A stretch of DNA of 44,067 bases, taken from Deltaproteobacteria bacterium. Its GTDB lineage: Bacteria > Desulfobacterota > BSN033 > UBA1163. The notes under the pieces were generated by a model. It was given only the letters and a program-made list of their open reading frames with translations. It did not search any database and was not told the DNA's origin. Below, piece after piece: positions 33,120-42,852 of this stretch (the first letter of the stretch is position 1; the number at the start of each line of letters is the position of its first letter). A program made the position numbers and the translations under genes. The stretch lies in the NCBI GenBank assembly GCA_016875195.1, contig VGRY01000029.1, positions 1 through 44,067 of the forward strand, in the 5' to 3' direction.

Positions 33120-35534
33120 ATGATTTTTTTGCCGAAGAGCGGGGCAGATAAAGAGGATAAGAACAGGGATGAAAAGATTATTGTTCCTCCCGAGCTTCCC
33201 ATCCTTCCTCTGAGAGGAACTGTCCTTTATCCTGACCTGATCCTTCCCATCATGGTGGGGAGAAAGAGGTCTGTTAAATTGATTGATGATGCGATGGATT
33301 CAAACCGGATCATCGGCATTGTGACTCAAAGACGGTCCGAAACCGAAGACCCGAAAGAGAGCGATCTCTACTCGGTTGGAGTGGCTGCGCTGATTCTCAG
33401 GATGATCCGGGAGTTAGATGGGAGCCAGAGAGTAATCGTCCAGGGCATCGCGAGAATCAGGATGAGAGAATATATCCAGAGAGAGCCCTATTTCAAGGCG
33501 AGAACGGAGACGATTGAAGAGGGGTTCGCACTGGGTGTCGAAGTCGAAGCCCTGATGATGAACTTGAAAAATCTATTCCAGAGGGCGGTTGAGCTTGCGC
33601 CTTACCTGACCACCGAGCTTGGCTCGATGGTCAGCAATATCAAGTCCCCTTCGATTCTTGCAGATCTGATCGCCTCCAATCTTAATATCTCCACTCCTGA
33701 AAAACAGGGGATCCTGGAGACCATCGATGTCCGGGAGCGATTGACCAAGGTTCACCTCATTCTGAATAAGGAGGTGCAGGTTCTGGAGCTGGGCAATAAG
33801 ATTCAATCCCAGGTCAAAGAGGATATGGATCGTACCCAGCGGGAGTACTATCTCCGTGAACAGTTGAAGGCCATTAAGAAAGAATTAGGCGAGATGGATG
33901 ATCACTCCAGCGAGATCAAGGAATTGAGGGAGAAGGTCAAAAAGGCGAAGATGCCGCCGGAGGTTGTGACAGCCGCGGAGAAGGAGCTGGACCGCCTGGC
34001 TAAAATTCCTCCTGCATCAGCAGAATATACGGTTGCAAGAACTTATCTCGATTGGCTTGTAGAACTTCCATGGTCGGAAACCACCGCGGATAATCTTGAA
34101 ATTCAGAATGCTCAGAAGACGCTGGATGAAGACCATTACGATCTAGAAAAGGTGAAGAAGAGAATCCTCGAATACCTGGCCGTCAGGAAACTGAAGTCCG
34201 ACATGAAAGGACCGATTCTCTGTTTCGTGGGTCCACCCGGGGTTGGAAAGACATCGCTTGGTAAATCGATTGCCAGAGCCATGGGCCGGAAATTCATACG
34301 GATCTCACTGGGCGGCGTCAGGGATGAGGCCGAGATCCGGGGACACCGGAGAACCTATGTGGGCGCCCTGCCTGGCCGGATCATCCAGGGAGTCAAGAAG
34401 GCGGGGTCGAACAACCCGGTTTTCATGCTGGATGAAGTGGATAAGATAGGGATGGATTTCCGCGGAGACCCATCCTCGGCTCTCCTCGAAGTTCTCGATC
34501 CGGAGCAGAACTTCTCCTTCTCGGATCACTACATTGATCTGCCCTTTGACCTGTCGAAGGTGATGTTTATCACCACAGCTAATGTGCTTGATACCATTCC
34601 ACCGGCTCTTCGAGACCGGATGGAGACCCTCGAACTTCCCGGATACAGTGAAGACCAGAAGATGATGATTGCTAAAGAATTTATCATTCGGAAGCAGATC
34701 ACTGAACACGGGCTGACTTCGGAGCATATCGAATTTCAGGATGCCGCCCTCCAAGTGATCATCAGCTCTTATACCCGTGAAGCAGGTGTGAGGAACCTGG
34801 AAAGGGAGGTTGCCGCCATCTGCCGTGGAGTCGCCAAAGATGTGGCCTCCGGCAATGATCATGAGAAGGTGGTCGTCAACCCTGAAGCGCTGCATAAATA
34901 TTTAGGGCCGGTCAAATTCTTCCCCGAAGTGGCAGATCGGACCTCAGAGCCGGGTGTAGCCACAGGACTGGCATGGACGCCGACCGGAGGGGATATCATC
35001 TTTGTGGAGGCCACGAAGATGAGAGGGGAGAAGGGATTGAACCTGACCGGGCAGCTGGGCGATGTGATGAAAGAGTCTGCCCAGGCAGCGCTGGCCTATG
35101 TGCGATCGAAAGCAAAAGAACTTGGAATTGAAGAAGACTTCTTTTCAAAACATGACATACATATCCATGTTCCTGCTGGAGCCATTCCAAAGGATGGGCC
35201 TTCCGCTGGGATTACGATGTTCATCGCTCTAACCTCCCTGTTGACGAATAAACCTGTACGGAATGATGTAGCCCTGACTGGAGAGATTACCCTGCGGGGA
35301 CTCGTCCTCCCTGTCGGAGGGATCAAGGAGAAAGTCCTGGCTGGAATGCGCGCAGGGATCAAGACCATCATCCTTCCGAAGAAGAACGAAAAGGACCTGG
35401 AGGAAATTCCGGAGCATATCCGAAATCAGATGAATTTTAAGTTTATTCAGAAGATGGATGAAGCGATCGAACTGGCTCTCAAACATCCTGAGGTACAGCG
35501 GACAGAGCACGGGTCATTGACCATTACCGCCTGA
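33120..35534 (+). CDS. lon: ATP-dependent protease Lon
   Basis: The 804-residue LonA protease has an N-terminal LON substrate-binding domain (residues ~25-215), an AAA+ module with Walker A '[11 protein letters not shown]' (~370) and '[10 protein letters not shown]', and a C-terminal protease domain with Ser695 in 'KDGPSAG' and the Lys of 'GGIKEK' (~736-738). It degrades misfolded and regulatory proteins. A strong AGGAGGT site precedes the ATG. Confidence 0.96.
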   Translation: MIFLPKSGADKEDKNRDEKIIVPPELPILPLRGTVLYPDLILPIMVGRKRSVKLIDDAMDSNRIIGIVTQRRSETEDPKESDLYSVGVAALILRMIRELDGSQRVIVQGIARIRMREYIQREPYFKARTETIEEGFALGVEVEALMMNLKNLFQRAVELAPYLTTELGSMVSNIKSPSILADLIASNLNISTPEKQGILETIDVRERLTKVHLILNKEVQVLELGNKIQSQVKEDMDRTQREYYLREQLKAIKKELGEMDDHSSEIKELREKVKKAKMPPEVVTAAEKELDRLAKIPPASAEYTVARTYLDWLVELPWSETTADNLEIQNAQKTLDEDHYDLEKVKKRILEYLAVRKLKSDMKGPILCFVGPPGVGKTSLGKSIARAMGRKFIRISLGGVRDEAEIRGHRRTYVGALPGRIIQGVKKAGSNNPVFMLDEVDKIGMDFRGDPSSALLEVLDPEQNFSFSDHYIDLPFDLSKVMFITTANVLDTIPPALRDRMETLELPGYSEDQKMMIAKEFIIRKQITEHGLTSEHIEFQDAALQVIISSYTREAGVRNLEREVAAICRGVAKDVASGNDHEKVVVNPEALHKYLGPVKFFPEVADRTSEPGVATGLAWTPTGGDIIFVEATKMRGEKGLNLTGQLGDVMKESAQAALAYVRSKAKELGIEEDFFSKHDIHIHVPAGAIPKDGPSAGITMFIALTSLLTNKPVRNDVALTGEITLRGLVLPVGGIKEKVLAGMRAGIKTIILPKKNEKDLEEIPEHIRNQMNFKFIQKMDEAIELALKHPEVQRTEHGSLTITA

Positions 35535-35552
35535 TGAGAACACGGAAGTGGC

Positions 35553-36779
35553 GTGGATTTTCCCAAGATCAGAAGTGTAAATATCTTTCCTGTTCAGATG
35601 GCAGGGCAATCCATGCTCTGCCTTCAGGACCCTCAGAATATTAGCGAAAAAGCGATCTTCCTTCCGCCTCCCCTTTATTTCATCATCTCCCTCTTTGATG
35701 GCAGCCATTCCATTCTCGATATCCAGACCGCCTATATGAGGAGGTATGGAGAATTTCTTTTCACGGAGAAGATTGAGGAGATCGTTCATCAACTTGACGA
35801 GACCTTTTTTCTCGAAGGGGAAAGATTTGAAGAGGCCTTGAGGCAGAAAGAGGAAGGTTTTAAGAGGGCATCCTTTAGAGAAGCAGCCTTTGCCGGAAAG
35901 AGTTACGACAACGAACCTGAACGACTCAAAGCCCAGCTTTCAGGATATTTTATTGGCCCTGAAGGACCGGGGCTGTTACCAGAAAATGAAGAGAAGATCC
36001 AATTGAAAGGCGTGATTGCTCCGCACATCGATTTTCAGAGAGGAGGGTTCTGCTATGCCTTTGCTCATCTGGAAATAGGGCGGAGCTCTTTACCTGATTG
36101 TTTTATCATCTTTGGGACAGCCCATGCTCCGATGAAAAACCCTTTCTCCCTGACTCGAAAGGAGTTCATCACTCCCCTTGGTCAATTGAAAGTGGATCAG
36201 GAAATGGTCGATGCGATTCAATCTCGATGCCCTTATGACCTTTTCGTGGATGAAGTAACCCATCGGATCGAGCATTCGATTGAGTTTCAGTGCATCTTTC
36301 TCCGGTATCTCTTTCCGAATTCCGCTCCTGTCAGGATCGTTCCTGTTCTAAGTGGGTCATTCCATGAAGCCATTGAGAGAGGGATTTCACCGATGGAGTT
36401 TCCTCCTATCCGCCAATTCATCGATGCTGTCAAAACATCTGCATCATCCCTCGGGAGAAGAGTCTGTTATTTCGCAAGTGCAGATCTTGCGCACATGGGG
36501 CTTCAGTTCGGGGACCAGAATGGAATCGGGGAGTACGATCTCAGGATCCTCGAAGAGGAAGACAGGAAGATGCTAAAACATGCGGAGGATATGGACGGAG
36601 AGAGATTCTTCACTTCCATTTCAGAGGAAGGGGATCAAAAGAATGTCTGCGGTTTGCCCCCCATCTATACCCTGCTCAAGGTGATAGAAGCCAAGGAGGG
36701 CAAACTCCTCAAATACGGCCAGGCCTATACTCCGGAAACCAAATCCGTCGTCTCCTTCGCCAGCATGGCCTTCTACTAA
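35553..36779 (+). CDS. Memo-family protein with PqqD-like N-terminal domain
   Basis: The 408-residue protein starts with GTG after GGAAG. Residues ~25-100 look like a small winged-helix/PqqD domain ('SLFDGSHSILDIQTAYMRRY' and 'KIEEIVHQLDETFFLEG'). From ~150 on it is a Memo (AmmeMemoRadiSam protein B) domain: 'GVIAPHIDFQRGG', 'IFGTAHAP' and 'VTHRIEHSIEFQ' supply the conserved His positions. Memo proteins are metal-dependent, with unsettled chemistry. The partners AMMECR1 and a radical SAM protein are not seen nearby. It follows lon by 18 bases and may share its transcript. Confidence 0.82.
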   Translation: MDFPKIRSVNIFPVQMAGQSMLCLQDPQNISEKAIFLPPPLYFIISLFDGSHSILDIQTAYMRRYGEFLFTEKIEEIVHQLDETFFLEGERFEEALRQKEEGFKRASFREAAFAGKSYDNEPERLKAQLSGYFIGPEGPGLLPENEEKIQLKGVIAPHIDFQRGGFCYAFAHLEIGRSSLPDCFIIFGTAHAPMKNPFSLTRKEFITPLGQLKVDQEMVDAIQSRCPYDLFVDEVTHRIEHSIEFQCIFLRYLFPNSAPVRIVPVLSGSFHEAIERGISPMEFPPIRQFIDAVKTSASSLGRRVCYFASADLAHMGLQFGDQNGIGEYDLRILEEEDRKMLKHAEDMDGERFFTSISEEGDQKNVCGLPPIYTLLKVIEAKEGKLLKYGQAYTPETKSVVSFASMAFY

Positions 36780-36781
36780 GT

Positions 36782-36895
36782 AGTTCGGAGTTCGGAGTTG
36801 GGAGTTCGGAGAAAATAGTCTCATAGTCCGATAGTCTTGTAGTCCCATGGTCTTTGACTATTCGACTAAGAGACTAATCGACTATACGACTAATT
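36782..36895. repeat. Two word repeats: GTTCGGA and GACTAT/ATAGTC
   Basis: After AGTTCGGAGTTCGGAG (36782-36811) comes a stretch with ATAGTCTCATAGTCCGATAG and then GACTATTCGACTAAG and CGACTATACGAC. The second half recapitulates the complement of the first. It fills the gap between two convergent genes and shares words with 5134-5203. Confidence 0.6.
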
Positions 36896-36917
36896 ATTCC
36901 GAAATCCGAAATTGGAA

Positions 36918-37157
36918 TCAGGAGGGTTTGGTTTTGATTCTATCGAGGGAAGGATAGATCTGCGACAGCTTGGTCTCGATCTCCTGCGGCAAATCGACCT
37001 GGAGGTTGAGGATCTTTTCTCTGATCAGGGCCAGGGTCCCCAATTTTTCACTCACCTCTTTGGGTGTCACTCTGCTTAATCTCTTTGAGACCTCTTTGAC
37101 CTCTTCATTGAGGAATTCGATCAGCTTCAAAATTTCTAAGACCTTTTTCTGGGCCAT
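36918..37157 (-). CDS. Small helical protein of unknown function
   Basis: The 79-residue protein is predicted to be almost entirely helical, with a leucine/isoleucine periodicity that suggests a coiled coil ('VLEILKLIEFLNEEV' and 'VSKRLSRV'). It contains no cysteines or membrane segments. The Shine-Dalgarno GGAGG lies 6 bases before the ATG. It is the last gene of a minus-strand run and follows the transglutaminase-like gene by 70 bases. No family is recognised. Confidence 0.6.
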   Translation of the reverse strand: MAQKKVLEILKLIEFLNEEVKEVSKRLSRVTPKEVSEKLGTLALIREKILNLQVDLPQEIETKLSQIYPSLDRIKTKPS

Positions 37158-37227
37158 TCCTCTTTCCTCCAGGTATGATTATTATCCATACATATTTTTA
37201 CGCAGGATTTCAATAGATTTAAAAACA

Positions 37228-37932
37228 TCACTCATCTAACACATCCTCGGCCTCAAAATTCGAGAGACTGCCTTCCCCTGCTTCCTCAAATGCTTTGATC
37301 CAGCGATTCACACGATCCTCACCATACGCTTTTTTCCATCCGGTCACAATATGTTCGACAGGGATATCTGTAAAGATTCCCTCAATTTCAAGATATTCCA
37401 TAAATTTTTTATTTTGCAGGTTATAGGGCTGGAAGATCGAATCCCCCCGGCCATTGAACTCAAGGGGGGAGACATGATGCCTCAAACAAAGTTCCCGGTT
37501 AAATGCGGGAGTGGCTTTTAACCATTTTCCTCCCAGATAGAGTTCCACAAAACCATGAGAGATAAAAAGATCGGAACCTAAAAAATCGATAAGCTGTTTG
37601 GTGGCCAGATGATTCCGTACCGTTGCCAGTCCCACCCGGGCAGGGATGCCACAGGCTCTTGCCAATGCGCAGAGAAGGGAGGCCTTGGGAATGCAGAAGC
37701 TTCTTCCCCGCCTCAGCACAAAACTGGCACGGTAATGTTTGGGCAAGTAGAAAGGTGAGTAAGGGTCGTACCGAATGCCATCGCGGACTGCAAGATAGAG
37801 TTTCGTTGCCATCTCAATGGGATCGGTCAATTTGCCCACCGTTTCCATTGCAAATTCTCTTATCATCTTGTGATCGCTATCAATGATGTCCGTGGGAGTC
37901 AAATAGCGAGAATCGTTATCTTCCAATTTCAT
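37228..37932 (-). CDS. Transglutaminase-like protein
   Basis: The 234-residue protein has the transglutaminase-core segment 'RSFCIPKASLLCALARACGI' then PARVG, with the candidate nucleophile Cys80, and 'SHGFVELYLGGKWL' with His126. The third position, usually Asp, reads 'KATPAFN', so Thr140 may replace it. Transglutaminase-like proteins of this group are peptidases or peptide-ligating enzymes of unknown target. It lies downstream of the EcfT gene by 43 bases. Confidence 0.75.
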   Translation of the reverse strand: MKLEDNDSRYLTPTDIIDSDHKMIREFAMETVGKLTDPIEMATKLYLAVRDGIRYDPYSPFYLPKHYRASFVLRRGRSFCIPKASLLCALARACGIPARVGLATVRNHLATKQLIDFLGSDLFISHGFVELYLGGKWLKATPAFNRELCLRHHVSPLEFNGRGDSIFQPYNLQNKKFMEYLEIEGIFTDIPVEHIVTGWKKAYGEDRVNRWIKAFEEAGEGSLSNFEAEDVLDE

Positions 37933-37975
37933 ATCCCATTTATAATCGCTTTGATTTTTTCTTTCAACCCGTCCT

Positions 37976-38770
37976 TCAAACCCGTCCAGCCAGGATGACC
38001 CCCAATCCTAATCCGATTCGGATATAGAGTGCAAGGCCAAGGAACAACAGAAGTAAGGCCATCGTGAGATAATCAACCCTGCTCATCCTGAGTTCATGGT
38101 AGAAGGTTCGTTTCGATTCAGGGCTGAAGCCTTTGGATTCAAGGGCGATGGCTAAGAGTTGGGTGTGACGGATAGCATAGATAAAAAGAGGGACGGCCTG
38201 AGGGATGAACTTTTTGAAACGGCTGAAGATGGAACCAGACTCCAGGTCCAACCCCCTTGAGATCTGTGCCTGGATGATGGTTGCACCAGCGCCTGCAAAG
38301 GTCGGCACCAGCCTTAATGCTGTGGATAGGGCAAAGGCGACAGGGTAGGGGATTCCCGAACGGATGAGCCCATTAGTCAGTTCCTCGTTACGAGTCGTAG
38401 AAAGGAAGATCAATCCGATCGCAACGAACGTGGAAAGCCGCAGACCCATGGCGAGACCATAGAGTAACGACTCCCTGCTTATCTGAATGATTCCCCATGA
38501 TCCCAAAGGAGTCGGTCCTTTAGCAAAAAAGGGCCACATGATAGAACTAAATAGGAAGAGGAAGAGAAGGATGAAACGGAGTAACCAGAGATTTCTGAGC
38601 GATCTGGATGAGACGGCAATCAGGACCACACCCAAGCTGATGGTCGCCATATAAAGAGGATGATTGAAACAGAGGCATAGGCATGAGAGAAGGATGACCC
38701 CGATGATTTTGGTTCGCGGGTCAAGACGGTGAAGCCAGGTATTGTTATCGAGATAGAAGAAGAGGTTCAT
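37976..38770 (-). CDS. ECF transporter transmembrane component EcfT
   Basis: ATG 38770 (264 residues) is chosen because the longer reading falls inside an intergenic repeat. The CbiQ/EcfT fold shows in 'LDPRTKIIGVILLSCLC', several membrane spans, and the two coupling motifs 'AQISRGLD' (an AxxxRG signature) and 'LALESKGF' near the cytoplasmic loops, which bind the ATPases. It follows the fused EcfA gene on the minus strand. Confidence 0.88.
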   Translation of the reverse strand: MNLFFYLDNNTWLHRLDPRTKIIGVILLSCLCLCFNHPLYMATISLGVVLIAVSSRSLRNLWLLRFILLFLFLFSSIMWPFFAKGPTPLGSWGIIQISRESLLYGLAMGLRLSTFVAIGLIFLSTTRNEELTNGLIRSGIPYPVAFALSTALRLVPTFAGAGATIIQAQISRGLDLESGSIFSRFKKFIPQAVPLFIYAIRHTQLLAIALESKGFSPESKRTFYHELRMSRVDYLTMALLLLFLGLALYIRIGLGLGVILAGRV

Positions 38771-38786
38771 AATAAGTTTCGAAATT

Positions 38787-38909
38787 CCAATAACCAAATC
38801 CCAAATCCCAAATTCCAAATAATAACCAATCACCAAATTCCAATTAAGAAAATTTTGGTCATTGGTCATTGGGATTTATTTGGTTATTGGTGCTTGGAAT
38901 TTGAAATTT
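38787..38909. repeat. Fold-back word repeat (AATCCCAAAT type)
   Basis: CCAATAACCAAATCCCAAAT words on the left half face GGGATTTATTTGGTTATTGG words on the right half as imperfect inverted repeats over 123 bp. The right end overlaps the 3' end of the EcfA gene and encodes its last residues (NSKHQ and stop). Confidence 0.6.
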
Positions 38910-40581
38910 TGCGTAGTTCATCCACCATCTGCTCTACGGTGAGAGCTTGTGTGCCCAGCCAGTTACTCAATCGCACGATCGAAGGGGGACGCAACGATGC
39001 TTGATCCAGCCTGACTTCGTTGGCGAAAATATCCCGGGTACGCCCATCCGCAAGGATAAGTCCATCTTTCATCACGATGGTCCGTGTAGCATATTCCGCT
39101 GCAACCCACATCGAATGGGTGATGATGACAATCGTGTGTCCCCGCTGGTTCAGATGTCTTAACATCTCCATCATATTTTTTTGTTGAGTATAGTCGAGAC
39201 CGGTCGTAGGTTCATCGAGAATGATCGCCCGGGGTTGAGTGGCCAGGACAGAAGCAACGGCAATGCGCTGACGTTCACCCCTTGTCAGGGCAAAAGGGTT
39301 CTTCTCTTCAAATCCTTGAAGTTCCACGGGCTCCAGGGCATCGGCAACCCGTTTGCTAATGGTCAGTGGGTTTTCACCAAGTGCTTTCAAACCAAAGCCT
39401 ACTTCCTCCCGGACTGTTCTGGCAAAAATCTGATGATCGGGATTCTGAAAAACATATCCCACCAACCGCGCAAGCTCTCGATGACTGTAGCCGGCAATGG
39501 ATTTGCCCTGCACCGAAACGCGGCCCGAAGAGGGCTTTAGCAATCCATTAAAATGTTTGGCGAGAGTTGTCTTTCCGGACCCATTCTGCCCGAGGAGGGC
39601 AACAAACTCCCCTTCATTTATAGACAGATTGATATCGCGAAGCGCTTCGGTTTGAAATTGTGGATAGATAAATCTTAATGCCTCTACACTCAGGATTGGA
39701 GAAGATATTGAGCCCTCCAGAGAAAGGGGCGTGGGAAAAAGTCTACGTTGTCTGATGAGATGGCGTTTCTCTATAAGGCTGATGGCCGATTCAACAGTCA
39801 GAGGTCGACCTGACCACCCCATTCTCTCAAAAAGTTCTATTGTCGGAAGAGGTTTAATCCCACAGGATTTGAGTCTGGAAAGATCCGGGAGAATCTCTTC
39901 GGGACTTCCTCTTGTCACCACTTCCCCCTCTCGCATCAGCCAGATCTGATCTGCAGAGAGTCCTGTTTCTGGCTCTTGGTCAACCATGAGAAGGATTCGG
40001 TTTTCCTGACGAAACTTATCTGCCAGTGAAAGAACCTCTTCCCGACCTACAGGGTCGAGGTCAGTGGCGGGTTCATCCATCACAAGGATTTCCGGTTCCA
40101 GGGATAAGACCGAACCAATGGCAAGCCTCTGTTTCTGACCTCCGGAAAGAGAGGCCGGTTCACGATGTCGAAAAGGTTTTAAACCGACAAAGGCCAAATA
40201 CTGTTCGATGCGGCGTCCGATTTCCTGCCGGGGAAGACAGTGGTTTTCCGGTCCGAAAGCCATTTCGAGTTCGACATTTGTGGAAAAAAGTTGAGATTCG
40301 AAATCCTGAAGGACCATGCCCACATGGTGTGACATTTCAGGGACAGTGTGACGGGAAACCTCCTTCCCTTTAACGAGAACACGACCCTGGTATTCGCCGC
40401 GAAAGAATCTGGGGATGAGGGAATTGAGTGAACAGCAGAGCGTTGATTTGCCTGATCCTCCATGGCCCATCAACACGATAAAGGCCGGTTCTTCTATGTC
40501 AATATTGATATTCTTTAAGGCAGGCCGGTCACTCCCGCGATAGGTGAAACTAAGGTCCTGGATGGAAAGAAAAGGACGCAT
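38884..40581 (-). CDS. ECF transporter ATPase, two fused NBDs (EcfA-EcfA')
   Basis: From ATG 40581 the protein has 565 residues and two complete ABC domains: Walker A 'GHGGSGKST' (39-46), signature 'LSGGQKQR', Walker B 'ILVMDEPATDLD' in the first; 'GQNGSGKTT', 'LTRGERQR' and 'AIILDEPTTGLD' in the second. A TTG 21 bases upstream gives a longer frame but is less likely. The two NBDs would form the EcfA/A' heterodimer in one chain. It powers vitamin or cofactor uptake with EcfT and an S component. Confidence 0.92.
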   Translation of the reverse strand: MRPFLSIQDLSFTYRGSDRPALKNINIDIEEPAFIVLMGHGGSGKSTLCCSLNSLIPRFFRGEYQGRVLVKGKEVSRHTVPEMSHHVGMVLQDFESQLFSTNVELEMAFGPENHCLPRQEIGRRIEQYLAFVGLKPFRHREPASLSGGQKQRLAIGSVLSLEPEILVMDEPATDLDPVGREEVLSLADKFRQENRILLMVDQEPETGLSADQIWLMREGEVVTRGSPEEILPDLSRLKSCGIKPLPTIELFERMGWSGRPLTVESAISLIEKRHLIRQRRLFPTPLSLEGSISSPILSVEALRFIYPQFQTEALRDINLSINEGEFVALLGQNGSGKTTLAKHFNGLLKPSSGRVSVQGKSIAGYSHRELARLVGYVFQNPDHQIFARTVREEVGFGLKALGENPLTISKRVADALEPVELQGFEEKNPFALTRGERQRIAVASVLATQPRAIILDEPTTGLDYTQQKNMMEMLRHLNQRGHTIVIITHSMWVAAEYATRTIVMKDGLILADGRTRDIFANEVRLDQASLRPPSIVRLSNWLGTQALTVEQMVDELRKISNSKHQ

Positions 40582-40596
40582 TGGATGATGCCCAAG

Positions 40597-40735
40597 CCCC
40601 AAACTCTAAATCCAAAACACTAAATCCTAAATAAACTCAAAATTCAAAATTGGAATTTTAAAAAATTTAGTTTTGGGTTCAGAGTTTTGAATTTTAGGTT
40701 TGTTTAGAGTTTAGAATTTCGAGTTTAGGATTTGC
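40597..40735. repeat. Fold-back word repeat (AAACTCTAAATCC type)
   Basis: Left half words (CCAAACTCTAAATCC, ACTAAATCCTAAATAAACTC) are complementary to right half words (GGTTTGTTTAGAGTTTAGAA, GAGTTTAGGATTTG). The arms are imperfect inverted repeats. It occupies most of the 218-bp gap between the S component and the fused EcfA gene, in which no gene is seen. Confidence 0.6.
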
Positions 40736-40799
40736 CCTCCTGGTTTTTAACTTAAATATTGAAATTTCAGATTGCTGTCCAGTTTTCTATCACAAGCCT

Positions 40800-41546
40800 T
40801 CAAAGAAGGAAGCTTCCGATGATAATTGCCAGGGTTGCCATCCAGCCAATCGTGGCAGCAGGGAGGTCAACCAACATTTCCCCCAAAATGCCGATAAGCG
40901 AAGCGATGGTAACCAGCCAGGCGCCGAAGATTCCAGTAATCGGTCGACCGATGGTTGTTTCTTCCATGATCTCTGCCCAGAAGAGTCCGAACTGATCTCT
41001 GACAACACCAAATACAGAGGTCAGGAGAACAACCCCGATTAAACTGGCGATGGTGTTATTGAGGGTGATGATTTTTGATAGCACGGTGTAGGGAACGATT
41101 CCAAGAGCATCGATCCCGGCGGCGATCACAACACCACAGGCTGCACTTGAAATGAAGGCGATGAGAATGTAATTGATCCAGCAAAAGAGATTTCCGGGCC
41201 TCCATTCCCTTGATCTTTGCGTGATGGGCAAAAGAGTCATCCACATGGCAAAGGGCAGGTAACCCAAGAGGAAGTTACCGATAAACCCTGGGATGGAACC
41301 GGGTCCAAAGGTTCCGCCAAAAAGGTCTCCGATGAGGTTCCCAATGGCTATGCCCCAGGCGCCTGCTGGACCGAAGAGAAGTCCAAAGACCATGGGAAAG
41401 ATATTGGCAATACGCACTTCAGTGATTCCGGGAACTAAAGGGATAGCTGTCTTGAAAGCGATGAGTGCGGCTGCATAGATGGCTGCACAGACCGCCACCA
41501 GAATAATCATCCGAGTGTTCCCCCACATCCGAAAAACCGCCTTCAT
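40800..41546 (-). CDS. ECF transporter substrate-binding (S) component
   Basis: The 248-residue membrane protein has about six spans and the S-component pattern 'EVRIANIFPMVFGLLFGPAG' and 'AIGNLIGDLFGGTFGPGSI'. It ends in a hydrophobic tail. The substrate cannot be named; I see no vitamin-specific riboswitch in the 5' region. With EcfA-A' and EcfT it completes one transporter, S-A-T in transcription order. Confidence 0.82.
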   Translation of the reverse strand: MKAVFRMWGNTRMIILVAVCAAIYAAALIAFKTAIPLVPGITEVRIANIFPMVFGLLFGPAGAWGIAIGNLIGDLFGGTFGPGSIPGFIGNFLLGYLPFAMWMTLLPITQRSREWRPGNLFCWINYILIAFISSAACGVVIAAGIDALGIVPYTVLSKIITLNNTIASLIGVVLLTSVFGVVRDQFGLFWAEIMEETTIGRPITGIFGAWLVTIASLIGILGEMLVDLPAATIGWMATLAIIIGSFLL

Positions 41547-41648
41547 TCTGTTTCCTTTTTAGTAAAAATTAACTCATTACTTTTTAATATGAAAATTCAG
41601 GTAGATGGAAAGATTTTAAACCTACAGAAACCACAATATCCTTTATTC

Positions 41649-42095
41649 TTACTCAAATTCAATATTTTTAAGTTTCTCGATGTAATCTCTTGATAACCCA
41701 TTCTCTTCTGCACCATGGATTATAAGGTCCATGTATGGCTTTGAAGGTTTGAAAGGATAACCTTCCATGGGGATAGCAGTATAGGTCTCCGCTTCAATTT
41801 CCTTCCCATCATTCATTGAAACAATTACCAATTTTCTAGTATAACTGTCCGGAACATCCTCATATCTATCGAGGCTATTCCAATCTGCACTTGTAAGTTC
41901 AAATACTACTCCTTCAACATAAGAACTCGCCTTTTCACAAATACTGGCAACCCCCTTCCCTTGGCGAGAAGAACTCTTTCTGGGAAAACATATTTCGTAA
42001 CTATTCAGGTGTCCATTTCCGATCTTTTTAGCTCCTGGACACCTATACCTCATTTGGTCCAAATTCATATTAGAACCATAGGCAAAATAGTTCAT
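41649..42095 (-). CDS. Gamma-glutamylcyclotransferase-like protein
   Basis: The 148-residue protein has the GGCT-fold hallmark 'YFAYGSNMN' (residues 3-11) and the probable catalytic Glu79 in 'LDRYEDVP'. Family members cyclise gamma-glutamyl peptides. Its ATG overlaps the stop of the upstream membrane protein by 4 bases, suggesting translational coupling. The pair is more AT-rich than the neighbours to the left. Confidence 0.82.
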   Translation of the reverse strand: MNYFAYGSNMNLDQMRYRCPGAKKIGNGHLNSYEICFPRKSSSRQGKGVASICEKASSYVEGVVFELTSADWNSLDRYEDVPDSYTRKLVIVSMNDGKEIEAETYTAIPMEGYPFKPSKPYMDLIIHGAEENGLSRDYIEKLKNIEFE

Positions 42096-42697
42096 TTTTC
42101 CCTTTTACTGAAGCACTCAAGCATCTCCAAGGCAGCATCAATCCGTTCAATGAAATCTTTATAAGCTCGATGGGCAAACCAAATAAAAAGAAAAAATAAA
42201 ATTGCCGCAATAATCGCAGTATAAATAAACCCACACTTGGACGGAAGAGAAATATAAAAACAAATTGAGAGAATCGAAAGGAAGAAAAAAGAGATGGCAA
42301 TATTCCTCTTTGTGTAGGACAATAAGTTGTATCTTTCAATATAATATAGAAGAATAAAAGGGGAATTAATCCCGATTTTCATTTCGTCTTTAAAGGTTTT
42401 TTTTCTCAAACGGTATTTTATACAACAATTTAAAATATCTCCAACCTCCATGAACAAAACACCCAATAAATAACCAAATATCAGAAAGAAAAGAAAGAGC
42501 ACTAATATGAAAGATGCTATGTTCGGTGCATTATTCTTAAATAAACAGATAAACTCCTTTCTAAATTCCCCCCAATTAATAAAATAAATTAATAATAAAA
42601 ATGATAATGATAAAAAGAGGCAGCCGGGGAAAATATATTGGAAAGTATCTCTCAGGAACCCTGGACCTTTTTCATAAATTTTTTCGGCCTTATCCAT
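42092..42697 (-). CDS. Four-span membrane protein of unknown function
   Basis: The 201-residue protein has four hydrophobic segments (residues ~20-40, 57-80, 127-150 and 155-172) and a C-terminal helix 'RIDAALEMLECFSKREK'. The ribosome-binding site AGGAGGTGAT is a full-length match to the 16S tail, rare in the window. The codon use is strongly A/T-biased, unlike the genes before 41.5 kb. No family is recognised. It is coupled to the gamma-glutamylcyclotransferase-like gene. Confidence 0.65.
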   Translation of the reverse strand: MDKAEKIYEKGPGFLRDTFQYIFPGCLFLSLSFLLLIYFINWGEFRKEFICLFKNNAPNIASFILVLFLFFLIFGYLLGVLFMEVGDILNCCIKYRLRKKTFKDEMKIGINSPFILLYYIERYNLLSYTKRNIAISFFFLSILSICFYISLPSKCGFIYTAIIAAILFFLFIWFAHRAYKDFIERIDAALEMLECFSKREK

Positions 42698-42852
42698 TTA
42701 AATCACCTCCTGTGTATTGAGCTCAGTTCAAGACTTTAGTCGCATAGTTAAATTATATGTTTGTATTTGCATTTATGATTTGTCCAAGGGGACAAGTTTT
42801 CCTTTTGCTCGGTCTTTCTGTTCATATCATCTGCCTTTGATTGCTTTTTTAT

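Noticed and set aside
38771..38869. Longer N-terminus of EcfT (33 extra residues)
   Set aside because: The region is a fold-back word repeat and EcfT proteins normally begin close to the DPRTK motif.
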